In this document: positions 1 through 11,596 of the stretch, in pieces
How positions within the stretch are numbered: the first letter of the stretch is position 1
How the letters are laid out: each line of letters opens with the position of its first letter
NCBI GenBank assembly: GCA_963853835.1
Contig: OY970825.1
Coordinates: 30,566,835-30,630,834 of the forward strand
Direction of reading: 5' to 3'
Length of the DNA stretch: 64,000 nucleotides
DNA from: Calendula officinalis
Taxonomy: Eukaryota; Streptophyta; Magnoliopsida; Asterales; Asteraceae
Made by a program: the position numbers and the translations under genes
Notes under the pieces: model-generated
Databases searched by the model: none
What the model was told of the DNA's origin: nothing
What the model saw: the letters and a program-made list of their open reading frames with translations, nothing else

Positions 1-373
1 GTGTATACTACATATAAGTTGGTTGGATAAGAGTTTTGATGATGCAATATTTATATATATGTATGTGTATAATACCTATAAATTGGTTAGATCAAAGTTT
101 TCAGTGTACAATAAAGTTATACAAAGTATGCAATAAAGTATTTAATTTTTATGCTATGAAATCTCCGAAGAATTTGGCAGGGAAGCAATATTCTTTTAAA
201 TTTGCTAGGAATATCCTTGGAACTTCCGAGAGGTTTCCTAAGAAAATCTTGCTCAAACATTATTTTTCAAACTTTTTAGGGATTCTCTTAGAAGTTCCGA
301 GTGAATTCCTAACAATTTTAAAAACATTGCTCTTCCTAACAAATTATTCAGAAATTTCTAAGGATTTTCGGAG
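1..373. other. left flank of element A, no gene seen
   Basis: AT-rich sequence before the TSD of copia element A (GAAAC at 374-378). I see no credible gene. One open frame (36-443) runs into the LTR, has low-complexity composition and looks like chance. The stretch repeats short TTCC/GGAA words such as GGAACTTCC and GAATTCC. The flank on the other side of A (45212-45300) has the same character, so A seems to have landed in a degenerate repeat. Confidence 0.5.
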
Positions 374-378
374 GAAAC

Positions 379-869
379 TGTTGGGTTATATACAAGTTGA
401 TACTGATGCTGCAGTTATACTGGTTAAGTCTTGGTGCTGCTAACAAGACTTACTACTGATGGGGCAGAATTACAAAGATACTACTGATCTTGGAGTTACT
501 ACTTACGATGTTGTTTACTACTGATGTCGATAAAAGGAACAGACCGTGTCCGAGATTCTAGCAGAGTTAGTTTAGAATTTAAATCTTTTTGTAATTTGAA
601 TTGTAATCTAGTCCTAGAATAACCAGGGTAAAAGTTTAGGCTTCAAGGACTATTATATATAGTTCATTATGAATTGTAAACATACGTGTGTATTGATCGA
701 TCATTAATATACATTAAAGCTTTTTGTGAAAACTGTGTTCTTAATTATTCTTATATAATTCACAGTTGTTCATTGTTCTTATTCGATCAACATAGTGTTA
801 ATCCGCTGTAACTTCTATTGTTGAATAGATATGTGATTCAATAACTGTTTGAGTTATTCGATCCTGACA
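379..869 (+). repeat. 5' LTR of element A
   Basis: The LTR begins TGTTGGGTTATA and ends GATCCTGACA, and it matches 44716-45206 over its whole length. A primer-binding site follows two bases later. The U3 part contains three copies of TACTACTGAT (451, 479, 516) and related words. A TATATATA stretch at 654-661 is the likely TATA box. Confidence 0.93.
654..661 (+). promoter_or_regulatory. candidate TATA box in A 5' LTR
   Basis: TATATATA lies about 215 bp before the LTR end and downstream of the TACTACTGAT copies. The same word occurs at the matching place in the 3' LTR and, on the minus strand, in the related LTR of element C (62734-62741). The assignment is by position and sequence only. Confidence 0.5.
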
Positions 870-871
870 AG

Positions 872-883
872 TGGTATCGGAGC
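872..883 (+). other. primer-binding site of element A
   Basis: TGGTATCGGAGC starts two bases after the LTR. It differs by one base from TGGTATCAGAGC, the complement of the 3' end of plant initiator Met-tRNA, the usual primer for copia elements. Confidence 0.85.
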
Positions 884-958
884 ATAAGGTTCTAGATCTA
901 CGAATCAAGAACATCAAAAAAGTTTTTCAATACTTTCAAAAAACCAAATCTGTTAATC

Positions 959-1747
959 ATGTTTGATAACAATGAAAGCACACATGCTAACAAGATTTCA
1001 ATTCTCACTCCCAACAACTTTGGGATGTGGAAAAACAGAATTAAGCAGTACATGCTTATTACTGATTATTCCATGTGAGAAGTTGTACAAGAAGGCAACA
1101 AAACTGTAGATACTCAACTCACAAGCTCATCAACGGAAGCAGACAAACTCAAGTGTGACAAAGAGAAGAAAGATAGAGGAATTGAACTAAAAGCATTAAG
1201 CACTCTTTTGCTGTCAATTCCTAATGACTATCAACATCGCTTTGTTGAATATGATGATGCTAAGAAGCTGTGGCATGCACTGGAGAAAAGGTTTGTTGGC
1301 ACTAAAAGTACAAAGAGGAACATGAAGTCTGTATTGAAACAAGAGTTTGAAAACTTCAAAGGACAAAAGAATGAATCTTTGTCACAAGTTTTTGATCGAT
1401 TCAATACACTTATTGGTGAACTCAATCAAGTTGGAGTTCAACCAGATAAAGATGATGTCAACAGGAAGCTTCTCAGATCTCTTGGTGAAGAATGGTATAT
1501 ATAGATAGGGCTATAAACGAGCCGAGCCGAGCTCGAGCTCGACTAGGTTCGAGCTCGGCTCGTTTAATTTTACGGAGCTCGGACTCGAGCTCGGCTCGTT
1601 TCGAGCTTTATGTGTAAAGCTCGAGTTCGGCTCGTTTAGGTTTTTTCAGGTTCGGGCTCGGCTCGATTAAGCTCATTTAAGCTTCCATACATACGAAATA
1701 TATATAATTTTTTTAATTAATCATAATATTTAATATATGATGTAAAT

Positions 1748-1815
<68 letters not shown>

Positions 1816-3947
1816 TTATATATGTATGCGTATAATATATATACACATAATTAGATAATTAGATAAATACGTAATATGTATTTATATTTTTTTTATAATA
1901 TTTAACTATTTTAGCTCGTTTAGGCTCGTGAGCCTAAATGAGCTCTTAGTATGAAGCTCGGGCTCGGGCTCGGGCTCGTTTATTAAACGAGCTCTAAGTT
2001 AAGCTCGAACTCGGCTCGAACTCGTTTAACTCGAGTTTTTATCGATCTTTTAACGAGCCGAGCTCGAGTAGCTCACGAACCCCTATATATAGACAAGGAG
2101 ATGCACTGGAAGAGAAAGAGTTTGATGAACTATACAATGATCTAAGAGTATTTGAATCTGAGATAAGTCAGAAAACTCCTAGTTTACCTTCAAACAATGC
2201 TGCTTTTGTGTCTGGCACAGGAACAAATCAAGATGCTGCAACTGGAAAGCATAAGGAAACTGAAGATATAGCAAGAGAATCCTTCTTTACTAGTCATGTG
2301 CACACTGCACTAATTAGTGAAGACTTGGAACAAATCAATCCTGATGATCTGGAAGAGATGGATCTAAAGTAGCAGATGGCAATGCTGAGCTTAAAACCAA
2401 AAGATTCCTTCAAAGAACCGGAAGAAAGGACCTAAACTTCAACAAATGTGAACGGACTGGATTTGACAAAACTAAAGTCAAATGCTATAACTGCAGTAAT
2501 TTTGGTCACTTTGCTAGAGAATGCCCTAGCAAAGATCAAAGATCAAATTACAACAAGAACAGTTCATCAAACTCAACAGCTCTTGTATCTCAAGAAGGAC
2601 AAGGCTATGATTGGAGTTTTCAAGTAGAAGAACATACTCAAAATCAAGCACTCATGGCCTTCACTGATCCAATTACTGAGGTACATTCTAAGTCCTGTAC
2701 TCCCGAATGTCTTAAAGCATTTAAAGAACTTGAAAAAATTAATGTAGAAATCTTAGATGATTTAAGACTAAACAGGAATAGAAGACTTGAATTTAATGGT
2801 TGCATAGCTGACTTAGAAAATCAAATAAAAATTTATAAAATAACTGATCAAAAGTTAAAAGAAGAATTACTACAAGCAACTTATGACAAAGAGCATACTG
2901 AATTAAAAGCCAAAGAAGCCATAGCAAAGCTAGAGGAATGTCAATTAGAATTAGAACAAAATAAATTAACAATTAAAAAAATTTGAAAGAAGTTCTAAAA
3001 TAATTGATGAACTAACTAGCAATCAAACCACTGAAAAGGTTGTTCATGGAGTTGGATGTCATGCAGTCCCACCTCCAACAAATTTCATTCATCCACTTAA
3101 GTCTAGTTCAGAAAGAATATTAGATGAATTAAAAGTAGAAAACCAATCTGAAACAAGTAATGATTCATCTGATGAAGAAAATTCCATTAAATCAACTGAC
3201 ACAAGTTTCCATACCACACAGAGTCAAGAATCTCCTAAATATAATTCTGAAAATATACCAACTATATTAAGAAGAGGAAATCAAAGAAACTTGAATCAAC
3301 TAAAAGAACAAAGAAAACTTGAAAGTGCTAAAACAACAAAACTAACATGTTTAATTTGCAACAAAGTTAATCACTTAGCAAAAGATTGTCACTTCAATCC
3401 AATAAACTGCGAAGAATTTAAGGAATTTAAAGAAAGTAAAGAAAAATTAAAAGACCTTAAATTGAAGGAATCAAAATTAAATCAATCTGATAAGAATCCA
3501 CATGTTGAGGTCCCTAAATTTGGAAGAACTGCACAAAGGTTTGTTTAAAATATCAGACATGGTAACCCAAAAAGAAGTAATTATTATGAAAATAATCAAA
3601 ATAAAAATAAATTTTCAAATTATTCAAGTTTTTCAAACATCAGTAGGAACAATCAAAGATTTACTACTGATCATAAGCCTAAGTACAATGAAGTGAGATA
3701 CAACTACTACAATACTACTGATCATCCTAAAAGGTCATACAACCCAAATACTACTGGTCCCTCAGTAGTAAAATATGCAAAAGCCATACCCTGGATGTAT
3801 AAACCTAGATCAGTATTAACACCAAACCGCAGTAACAACCAGACCTTAAACACCAAATCTGTATCAAAAGGTCATATTATTAGAAAAACTTATTCTTCAA
3901 AGGATGAACCTAAGACAAAACAAGCTTGGGTTCCCAAAATGAACTAA
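959..3947 (+). pseudogene. gag: gag of element A, broken
   Basis: Capsid/nucleocapsid gene. The frame opens at ATG 959 and runs to 1504 with one internal TGA at 1076. A hAT MITE then splits it at 1506-2085. The capsid part is recognisable at 1208-1504 (copia UBN2-type Gag sequence). A CX2CX4HX4C zinc knuckle (CYNCSNFGHFAREC) lies at 2483-2524. A lysine/glutamate-rich, probably coiled-coil stretch lies at 2654-2986. A second knuckle (CLICNKVNHLAKDC) lies at 3348-3389. Long Gag with two knuckles also occurs in B1 and B2. Several frameshifts and stops separate the open pieces. The last piece (3693-3947) ends at a stop just before the pol frame. Confidence 0.85.
1506..2085. mobile_element. hAT-type MITE in A gag
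   Basis: 580-bp non-coding element. The left end is TAGGGCTATAAACGAGC; the right end, read on the other strand, is TAGGGGTTCGTGAGC. The 8-bp TSD TATATAGA is exact at 1498-1505 and 2086-2093, as expected for hAT. Both arms repeat GAGCTCG/CGGCTCG words that could fold back, and the middle is a long TA repeat (about 1750-1811). There is no transposase, so it must have been moved in trans. Confidence 0.88.
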
Positions 3948-3960
3948 TCAATTTATTTTT

Positions 3961-5800
3961 GTGCAGAGTATCCATATACCTGAAGAAGGAAGAACATGTC
4001 ATATTGATAGTGGATGCTCTAGGCACATGACTGGAAATCTTCAAATTCTAAGAGATTTCAAGTCCTTTGAAGGTGGATATGTTGCTTTTGGTGAAAATCC
4101 AAAAGGTGGTAGGATCACTAGTAAATGTACAGTATTAAATGGTAAGATTACATTTGATGATGTATTTTATGTTGCTGAGCTTAAATACAATCTGGTTAGT
4201 GTCTCACAAGTATGTGATAAGAAGAACAAGATTCTTTTTACAGATATAGAGTGCATCATTCTTTCTCCTGATTTTTGTTATAGATGAAAAATATGTTGTT
4301 TTAAGAACACCAAGGAGAAACAACGTGTATTGCCTGAATATAGGGGGAGAACTCATTTCACCAAATGAGATCAACTGTTTTATATCAAAGGCAAACACCA
4401 ATGAACCGGAACTCTGGCATAGAAGGATATGTCACACAAACTTTAAAAACATGAATAATTTAGTCAAAAAGAATTTAGTAGTTGGTTTACCTAAAAAAGA
4501 ATTCATGTGTGATCATCATTGTGTTGCATGCCTGAAAGGTAAACAACACAAGACTTCTCATAAGACCAAAGCAATAAATTCTATTTCTAATCCTTTACAG
4601 CTCTTACATATGAACTTATTTGGTCCTACAAATGTTATGAGTATTGGAAAGAAACAATACTGCTTAGTTATTACTGATGATTTTTCCAGATATACTTGGG
4701 TATTTTTTCTCAGGACCAAAGATGAAACAAGTGAAATCATCAAGAACCTGATAATCAAACTGGAAAACACTAGAGATCTCAAAGTGAAAGCCATTAGATG
4801 TGATAATAGCACATAATTTAAAAATGCTAATTTAATTTCTTTTTGTGATCTTAAAGGTATTGACAGGCCGTACAACTCACTTAGAACTCCACAACAAAAT
4901 GGTGTAGCTTAAAAAAGAAATATAACAATCATTGAAGCACCCAGATCCATGCTTGCAGACTCAAAATTACCAATAACATTTTGGGCTGAAGCTGTTAATA
5001 CTGCATGTTATGTGCAAAACAGAGTATTAATAGTTAAGCCACACTTTAAAACACCATATGAACTTTTTAATAAAAGAAAACCTTCAATAAGCTTTTTAAA
5101 ATCATTTGGTTGTCCTTGTACAATTTTAATTACAAGAGAACAAATTGGTAAGTTTGACTGCAAATCAGATGATGGAATCTTTGTGGGATACTCAACTCAA
5201 AGCAAAGCATATAGAGTATTCAACAAAAGACTGAGGATTATTGAAGAAAGTGTACATGTATCTTTTAATGAAAATTTAATGGATGAACAGAGAAATGGTT
5301 CAGATTGGTTATTTAACATTGAATCTCTAACCAAATCTCTTGATTTTAGTTATGATTTTAATGCATGTGGAACAAACAATCAACCACCACAAGGAGGATC
5401 ATCATCAATCAATGGTAGTCAGAATCAAATGAAGTATATCCTTGTTAATACTGATCCCACAGTAAATACTGAGGACAGTAGTAACTCAGATAACACAAAT
5501 AATATTGACACCAGTAGTAACTCAGAAACTCAAAATGATAATGGTGATTCAAATAATACTGACGTCAGTACTAACACAGAAACACATGATCCAAATGAAG
5601 ATCAAGTGAATACTGATACCAGTACCAATGAAGAAAATCAAGAAAATTCAGAGAATCAAGAAGAAAACTGGACTGATGCACTAATTCCAGAATCCAATGA
5701 ATCAAATCTCGATAGTCAAATAGTTGTTGACAAAGTTTCCAACACAAGAACTGAAAAGAATCATCCCTTAGACCTAGTTCTAACTGATGTCAATTCATAA
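3961..5800 (+). pseudogene. pol: protease and integrase region of A pol, broken
   Basis: The aspartic protease active site DSGCSRHMTG is encoded in 3961-4287. The GAG-pre-integrase zinc region (ELWHRRICHTNF, then CVACLKGKQHK) and the start of the integrase core (LFGPTNV, TDDFSRYTW) lie in 4325-4816. The integrase end and a low-complexity Asn/Thr/Asp-rich linker lie in 4949-5800. Frameshifts occur near 4285. Stops occur at 4814-4816 and at the codon where the third catalytic residue (Glu) of the DDE triad is expected (about 4909), so the integrase is dead. The linker is rich in ACTGA words. Confidence 0.85.
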
Positions 5801-5926
5801 ATGCAGACAAGAAGCAAATTTAATTCAAGTTTATTTTCAAATATTTGCAATATAAGTCTAATTTCTAATGAATGTATGTTTGCATGATTTCTATCTCAGA
5901 AGGAACCTAAAAATATTCAACAAGCT

Positions 5927-6638
5927 ATGAAAGATTTAAACTGGATTGAAGCAATGCAAGAAGAACTTCTTCAATTCAAATTACAAGCTGTTTGGACACT
6001 TGTACCTCTTCTAAAAGGAAAAAGAGCCATTGGAACACGATGGATCTTCAGAAACAAGAAGGATGAAAGAGGCATAGTAATCAAGAATAAAGCCAGACTT
6101 GTAGCACAAGGTTACACTCAAGAAGAAGGAATAGACTATGATGAAGTATATGCTCCTGTTGCAAGAATTGAAGGTATAAGGATTTTCTTGGCATTTGCTT
6201 CATTTAAGAAATTTAAAGTCTATAAAATGGATGTAAAGAGTGCTTTCCTATATGGGAAAATTGAAGAAGAAGTGTATGTATGTCAACCTCCAGGATTTGA
6301 AGATCCTGAACATGATGATTATGTGTATAAATTAGATAAAGCTCTATATGGCCTTCATCAGGCACAAAGAGCTTGGTATGATACATTATCATCATACTTA
6401 TTGAAGAACAGTTTCAAAAGAGGTGCAATTGACAAGACTCTGTTCATAAGAAAAGTCAAATATGATATTCTACTAGTCCAAATATATGTAGATGATATCA
6501 TTTTTGGATCAACAAATGATATACAGTGCAAAGAGTTTGAATAACTGATGCAAATTAAATTCAAGATGAGCTCTATGGGTCCAATGAACTTCTTCCCTGG
6601 AATCCAAATAAATCAAAGATCAGATGGTATTTTGATCA
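5927..6638 (+). pseudogene. pol: reverse transcriptase of A, truncated
   Basis: Open from 5927 to 6544, then frameshifted to about 6638. Copia RT landmarks are clear: WIEAMQEEL at the start, KARLVAQGYTQEEGIDY, YKMDVKSAFL, ALYGLHQAQRAWYD and the catalytic YVDD at residues 187-190 of this piece. Homology to the FLGLQI-type motif continues to about 6630. The sequence then switches at 6639 into the minus-strand gypsy LTR. The rest of RT and all of RNase H are absent from the window, so this junction includes a deletion. Confidence 0.88.
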
Positions 6639-8370
6639 ATCATAATCCCCCTATTGTCGGGTTATCGTTCACATAGATATACTACCTTTGCGCAGGGAGG
6701 TACCGCCCCAAGTCGTAATCTCACTCCCCCATAAATGGGTTATCGTTATCCGGATACTTTTTTTACACACATTGAACATCAAATACGGGCCTATGCCCCA
6801 TCAATTCATAATCAAACACAAATTAGAATACATCTATTCTAATTATCATATAATTCTCTTTTCTTATTAAATTTCAATATTGACTTTACCAAGTCCTTTA
6901 TTAAATAAAACATATTTATCATTTATCAAAATCATATTACTTTAACTTCTCTTTGACTATAATACAAATCTATTTCTAGTCACTTTTTATTTATTCTCCT
7001 AGCAATTCAATCACTACCTTAATTGGTATAATATACTAATCAATACTTGATACTTGAAAATTATTGTTATTAGCTTTATTAATACGTATTATTAATAAGC
7101 CAAGTATCATACTTTCTCAATCATTACTCTTAGTCAAACATCATATTAATAAAGAACTATTAATTACTTTTCATTATCATAATCTCTTTCAAAAATCATT
7201 AGTCATTATGACATACTTAAATAGTCTATTAATTGCATTCTCTTATCCTTTTAATCACATCTTTATTAAAACATTTATCAATAAAGATTCATAAAACATC
7301 ATAGTTTTCAAAATCATTTGTTATGTACTCAGTAAAGTCTCATGTACTCACCTTAGCCAAACTAACTCCAAATCGTGTCCATTGACACGAATGCTTGCTT
7401 TCCAACTTGTGCAATGTCACCAATATTTAGGTCTTCTTGACTTACCATCAATATCGTCATAAAATCTAGCTATTCTCCATAACTAGTTACCAATAACTTC
7501 ATAACAACCTTCTTAACCACCAAGTTCATCCAACTTGGTGGAACCCAAAACCCTAGTTCAAGATTTCCATCAACAAACCCAAATCTAACAAGAACCCAAG
7601 GTTCTTAAGCTTACAAAGAGTGTTCTACACTCATCTTAGTCATCTTCCCTAAAGATAACTTGGTAGGTTACCCAAACCATTAATTTTCCCCAAATAAAGT
7701 TCATAACTAGCTAGATAATCATCAAATCCATGTTATGAACACATTTTCCTTGAAAATATGCTGTAGATCTAAGTTATATAAACCCAATTTCATCACCCAT
7801 TACAATCCCTCCAACTAGGGTTTGCATACTTCACCATTTTCACCCAAAAACATCATCCATAACTAAAATGAGTAGAGATTTACCTTATATTTCAAAAATG
7901 GAGTGAGAATCTTCAAGATTGAGTGTGAAAATCGGTTTCAATGGCCTCATTACACTCAAAATTGTATACTCACACTTGGCAGGAGGTTCTAGGGTTTGGA
8001 AATGAGAGAAATGACAAAAACCCGATTTTATGATGTTCCAGACATCCTCGAATCGAGATCTCGGCGCGATCCAAACGCGAGGATTCCCGACCCTTGCAAA
8101 GTTGCTGTTTTGCTTACTCGCGTTTCATCTCGGCGCGAGCCTTCCAGATTTCACCAAATTTGATCTTTTCTTCTCGAATGCTAACTAGGTTCGACCCGTT
8201 TGCGATCCCGATGATAACAACCACTTTTAAACACGATCGACATCATTAAAAGTCCTTTTAAACCTTCACAAACCATAATAACATCCAATGCTTGCTAAAT
8301 TGTAATCTTACCTATAATAATTTCACCGAAATACTTAATATATAATTATTCAAAAATTCGGGTCGTTACA
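6639..8370 (-). repeat. gypsy LTR 1, truncated
   Basis: Matches 12209-13941 with few differences and ends GGGTCGTTACA at 8370. It starts inside the LTR at the junction with A reverse transcriptase, where only 2-3 bases are shared. It includes paired CTCGGCGCGAG words (near 8050 and 8130) in otherwise AT-rich sequence. Short open frames in the plus direction recur in all three LTRs and look fortuitous. Confidence 0.85.
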
Positions 8371-8395
8371 ACTATCCACCCCTTAAAGGGATTCC
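8371..8395 (-). other. gypsy polypurine tract, copy 1
   Basis: On the minus strand CCCTTTAAGGGGTGGATAGT directly precedes the LTR start TGTAACGACC. This purine-rich stretch is where second-strand priming is expected, and it fixes the orientation as minus. The same sequence recurs at 13942-13966. Confidence 0.75.
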
Positions 8396-11300
8396 GTCCT
8401 CGGAATCAACTCAAGGATTTCCAATCCCCATTCCGTTTCCAATTATGGTTCAATATTAATTATGCATTTAATCGCTCACTTGACCCCGTTTTACCCAAAC
8501 GGGTCAAAAATCAAACTTGAGTTCATAATACCCGAACTGGTCAAAATTGCACAATTTGGCCATAACACTTTCAATCATTTGACCAATCCTTTCATCCACA
8601 TAGGGATGATATGACCCAACCATTACTATTAGCAAATGAATCAAAACGATAGTTAACGTCTAGCTTTGACCAAGTTGTCAACATTGTCCAATCTTTGACT
8701 TAAGCACAAAGTCAACCACACTTTGACAATTTCCTTACTCACTAAAGGTTCAATTAATTATCATTTACATTAAAATCGACCTTACATTCATGGTTCATCA
8801 TCACTCATACTCGATTTCCAAATTCAATTCAAAACAGCCAACGGTCAAAGTCGCACACTATAATTATATCCGTTAGTCAATTAACCATTATCATATACAT
8901 GTAGGAGATACATTATGTTCTTATCATCGTCTAACCATTTTAAACGAAAGTCAAAACCCAATCGGACCAAAGTCAACAATCAACTAGTTGACTAACCTTG
9001 ACTTATGAATAAAGTCAAACTTACTTTGCAAAATTCACATACTCTTTTCTAGTGAGTCATCACTTCTCAAGCCTTTCGTTTCCGATTCCAATATATACAT
9101 TTCTTTTCTCAGTTGTTCCATTTTTCCTCGGTTTCATTTTCCACCACCGATTAACAATTTCCATCTAAAGCAATACCAATCTCTATTGCTCCGTTCTTTT
9201 TTTTTTCTTTTTTTATTTCCATCCAAATACTTATACTATTTACAATTTCTTTCAAATATTCTCATACCACACTTGAAATTCTCGATTACCGGCTTTAGAG
9301 CCTCATTCACATCGAATTATGACCTAACCACTCATCATACAACTTTCAACACTCATCGGCTACTAATAAACTTTGCTTCCCATAAGCACCCCTTTTCATA
9401 ATATTTAAGCTTTTAGGCATCTTTTACACCTACCTATACTTAAACACGACCCGTGTTTTCAACCCAAGTTCTCACTTGCCATAAAAGAATCATAACAATA
9501 ACTAACCATACTGTTCTACATACGTCAGATACAAACATCATATCCCTGATATAACAAATTATACTTTAACTATCTTATCGAGATGATCGGAAAGCCTCCA
9601 ATCCATCACGATTCCAAACTGTCACAATGATCGGAAGGCCTCCAATCCATAGTGACTCATCAAATCTCGTTAACCGGAAAAACTCCGATCTAACAAGATC
9701 CATACAATACCATTCTATCTTGCATACAATTCATGTATGCATTATTCAGTTAGCATCATGCTATCATTTTCTTTCATAGCTATTCACATTCTCTATTCAA
9801 TTTACATTTCCCCACATTTCACATAATATTACCTTCCAAAAATCATATTCTTTTCATAGGCCATTACTCCCGCTTATCCCTTTATACAACCCGGTAAACA
9901 CATAATCATTTCTAATGCTTTCCACCAATCTATTCTTTTACCACTCGTCTTTAGTCGATTCATTTTCTCATTATTAAAATTTCCAATCTTTCTTTCACTA
10001 CCTAGGTAAACACCATTGCATTCAATATTCCACATTTTTACCGAATCACCCGGTCAACTCGAGTCAACCAATTGACTCCGATTGATAATCCAAACATAAG
10101 CTATCACACTTTTTATATGTCCTTTTTTCAATAACTAATTGTAACCCTTGACTTAGCATACCATTTCTAGGACATTTTACCATTAATTAACCTTTTACCC
10201 TTAGCATCGAATCTATCATCCATGATACAAACTTTTGTCATGACTAATTATCAATTTTTTTTACTCAACCATTTTCGATTACTAAATTCTGTCATCCCCG
10301 ATGCTTATCCTTTCCAACACATTTTCTATTCACGAGTTTTGAAACTTCACTATATTTTTCATCATTCTTTTCTTTAGCGTTATCATATGGTAATACCACA
10401 TCACTTATCCTTATTCCCGCCAAGTGCTACAATTTTACTCTTGAACTTTTTCCTTACATGGTTTTCCATCCATATATATCATTCTCACCGAGTCTTAGTA
10501 CTTCCGCGTACTACCATCCTTTCATTGAAATCATTTACTATTCCCGTGATAATATATCTTTTAATATCCTAATTATCTGCGACATACCAATCGCCAACTC
10601 ACCCAGGCATATCACACCTTTACACATAACAAACCGGGGACACTGTCCCCGAGTACATTTCCACACCAAATGATTCGCCCGTATTTATACATGCCATTTC
10701 GCCTTATCACCAAATCGTGCGACAGTTCACGAATAAAACACGAACATCATACCATAAATTTTATATTTGAGGAAAACTTACCACACTTTTGCACCTTTCA
10801 CATCAACATGATTTGACGAATTTTGAACGCGTTTTTCTTCCTTTGTTGACTCCAAGCTACCATCGAACTTCCTCTTTTCTCCACTTGATGACGATTCATT
10901 GATCCTTCTTTGAACCACCTTCTCCACATCTCTAGGAATAACTCCTCTTAGAAATCTTTACAAGTACACTTTCGGACACAACTTCCCTAACAGCCTACCC
11001 GCAATCTCCTTCCACGATATCTTGTACCACACTCCCTTTTCCAATGCTTCGAACATCGCATTCCACCGTGGCCACGCATCACTTTCCCAGTAGACGAGCT
11101 GTAGAAGTTACCACATCTTCCTCCCAACACTTGCTACTCTTTAGCACTTGCTCAGTTTCACGAATCCACCGAATCACGACCTCTAGTTCGGTACTTCCCA
11201 ATTACACATCCAGCTTACACGACATCAATGTCTTACACGAACATCGTTCCCTATCTTCCGATTTGGAATCACTACTATCATCACCGCGACATGACGAAAC

Positions 11301-11580
11301 TCAATTATAATTTCTCTTCTTGTCTTAGAGGAGCTTGTCCTCTTTTCTAGTTCACCCTTTTGTTATACCAACATTTTCAGAATCAAAATTCAAATGATGA
11401 CTCAACCTTCGAATAAAATACATGTAAATCAGTCATGAAAATTCTCTTAGGGATCGACCCTATCATACTCGCACTTTATGGTCTCAATAGACTAATCATT
11501 GACATCCTATGGAAACATATGGTCCTACTAGCATAGCTTAACACCAGAGAGGTCAAACCTACCTAATTCACTTAAACTAT

Positions 11581-11594
11581 AACTCTGATACCAA
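11581..11594 (-). other. gypsy primer-binding site, copy 1
   Basis: On the minus strand TTGGTATCAGAGTT begins two bases after the LTR end (11597). It agrees with the initiator Met-tRNA complement except at the last base. The second copy is at about 17152-17165. Confidence 0.8.
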
Positions 11595-11596
11595 GT

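Larger units (their letters stand above)
8371..11596 (-). pseudogene. gypsy internal region 1 with decayed gag
   Basis: 3226 bp between LTRs. Read on the minus strand, about 11300-10900 keeps traces of a gypsy Gag: an RWIRETEQVL-like stretch near 11170, then WPRWNAMFEAL followed by an SWKEIAGRLLGKLCP-like stretch near 11060-10980. These resemble the TWW...W(E)EF...CP region of chromovirus Gag, but stops interrupt them. I find no zinc knuckle, protease, RT or integrase motif in the remaining 2.5 kb. Around 9580-9660 an imperfect direct repeat contains GATCGGAA(A/G)GCCTCC twice. Without pol, the element would have depended on enzymes from elsewhere. Confidence 0.6.

Noticed and set aside
36..443. 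135-codon open frame at the left edge as a gene
   Set aside because: It runs across the TSD into the LTR of A, has low-complexity composition and no recognisable domain.
7064..7294. Short plus-strand frames repeated in each gypsy LTR as a conserved gene family
   Set aside because: The element lies on the minus strand; the frames recur only because the LTR is repeated, and AT-rich composition explains them.
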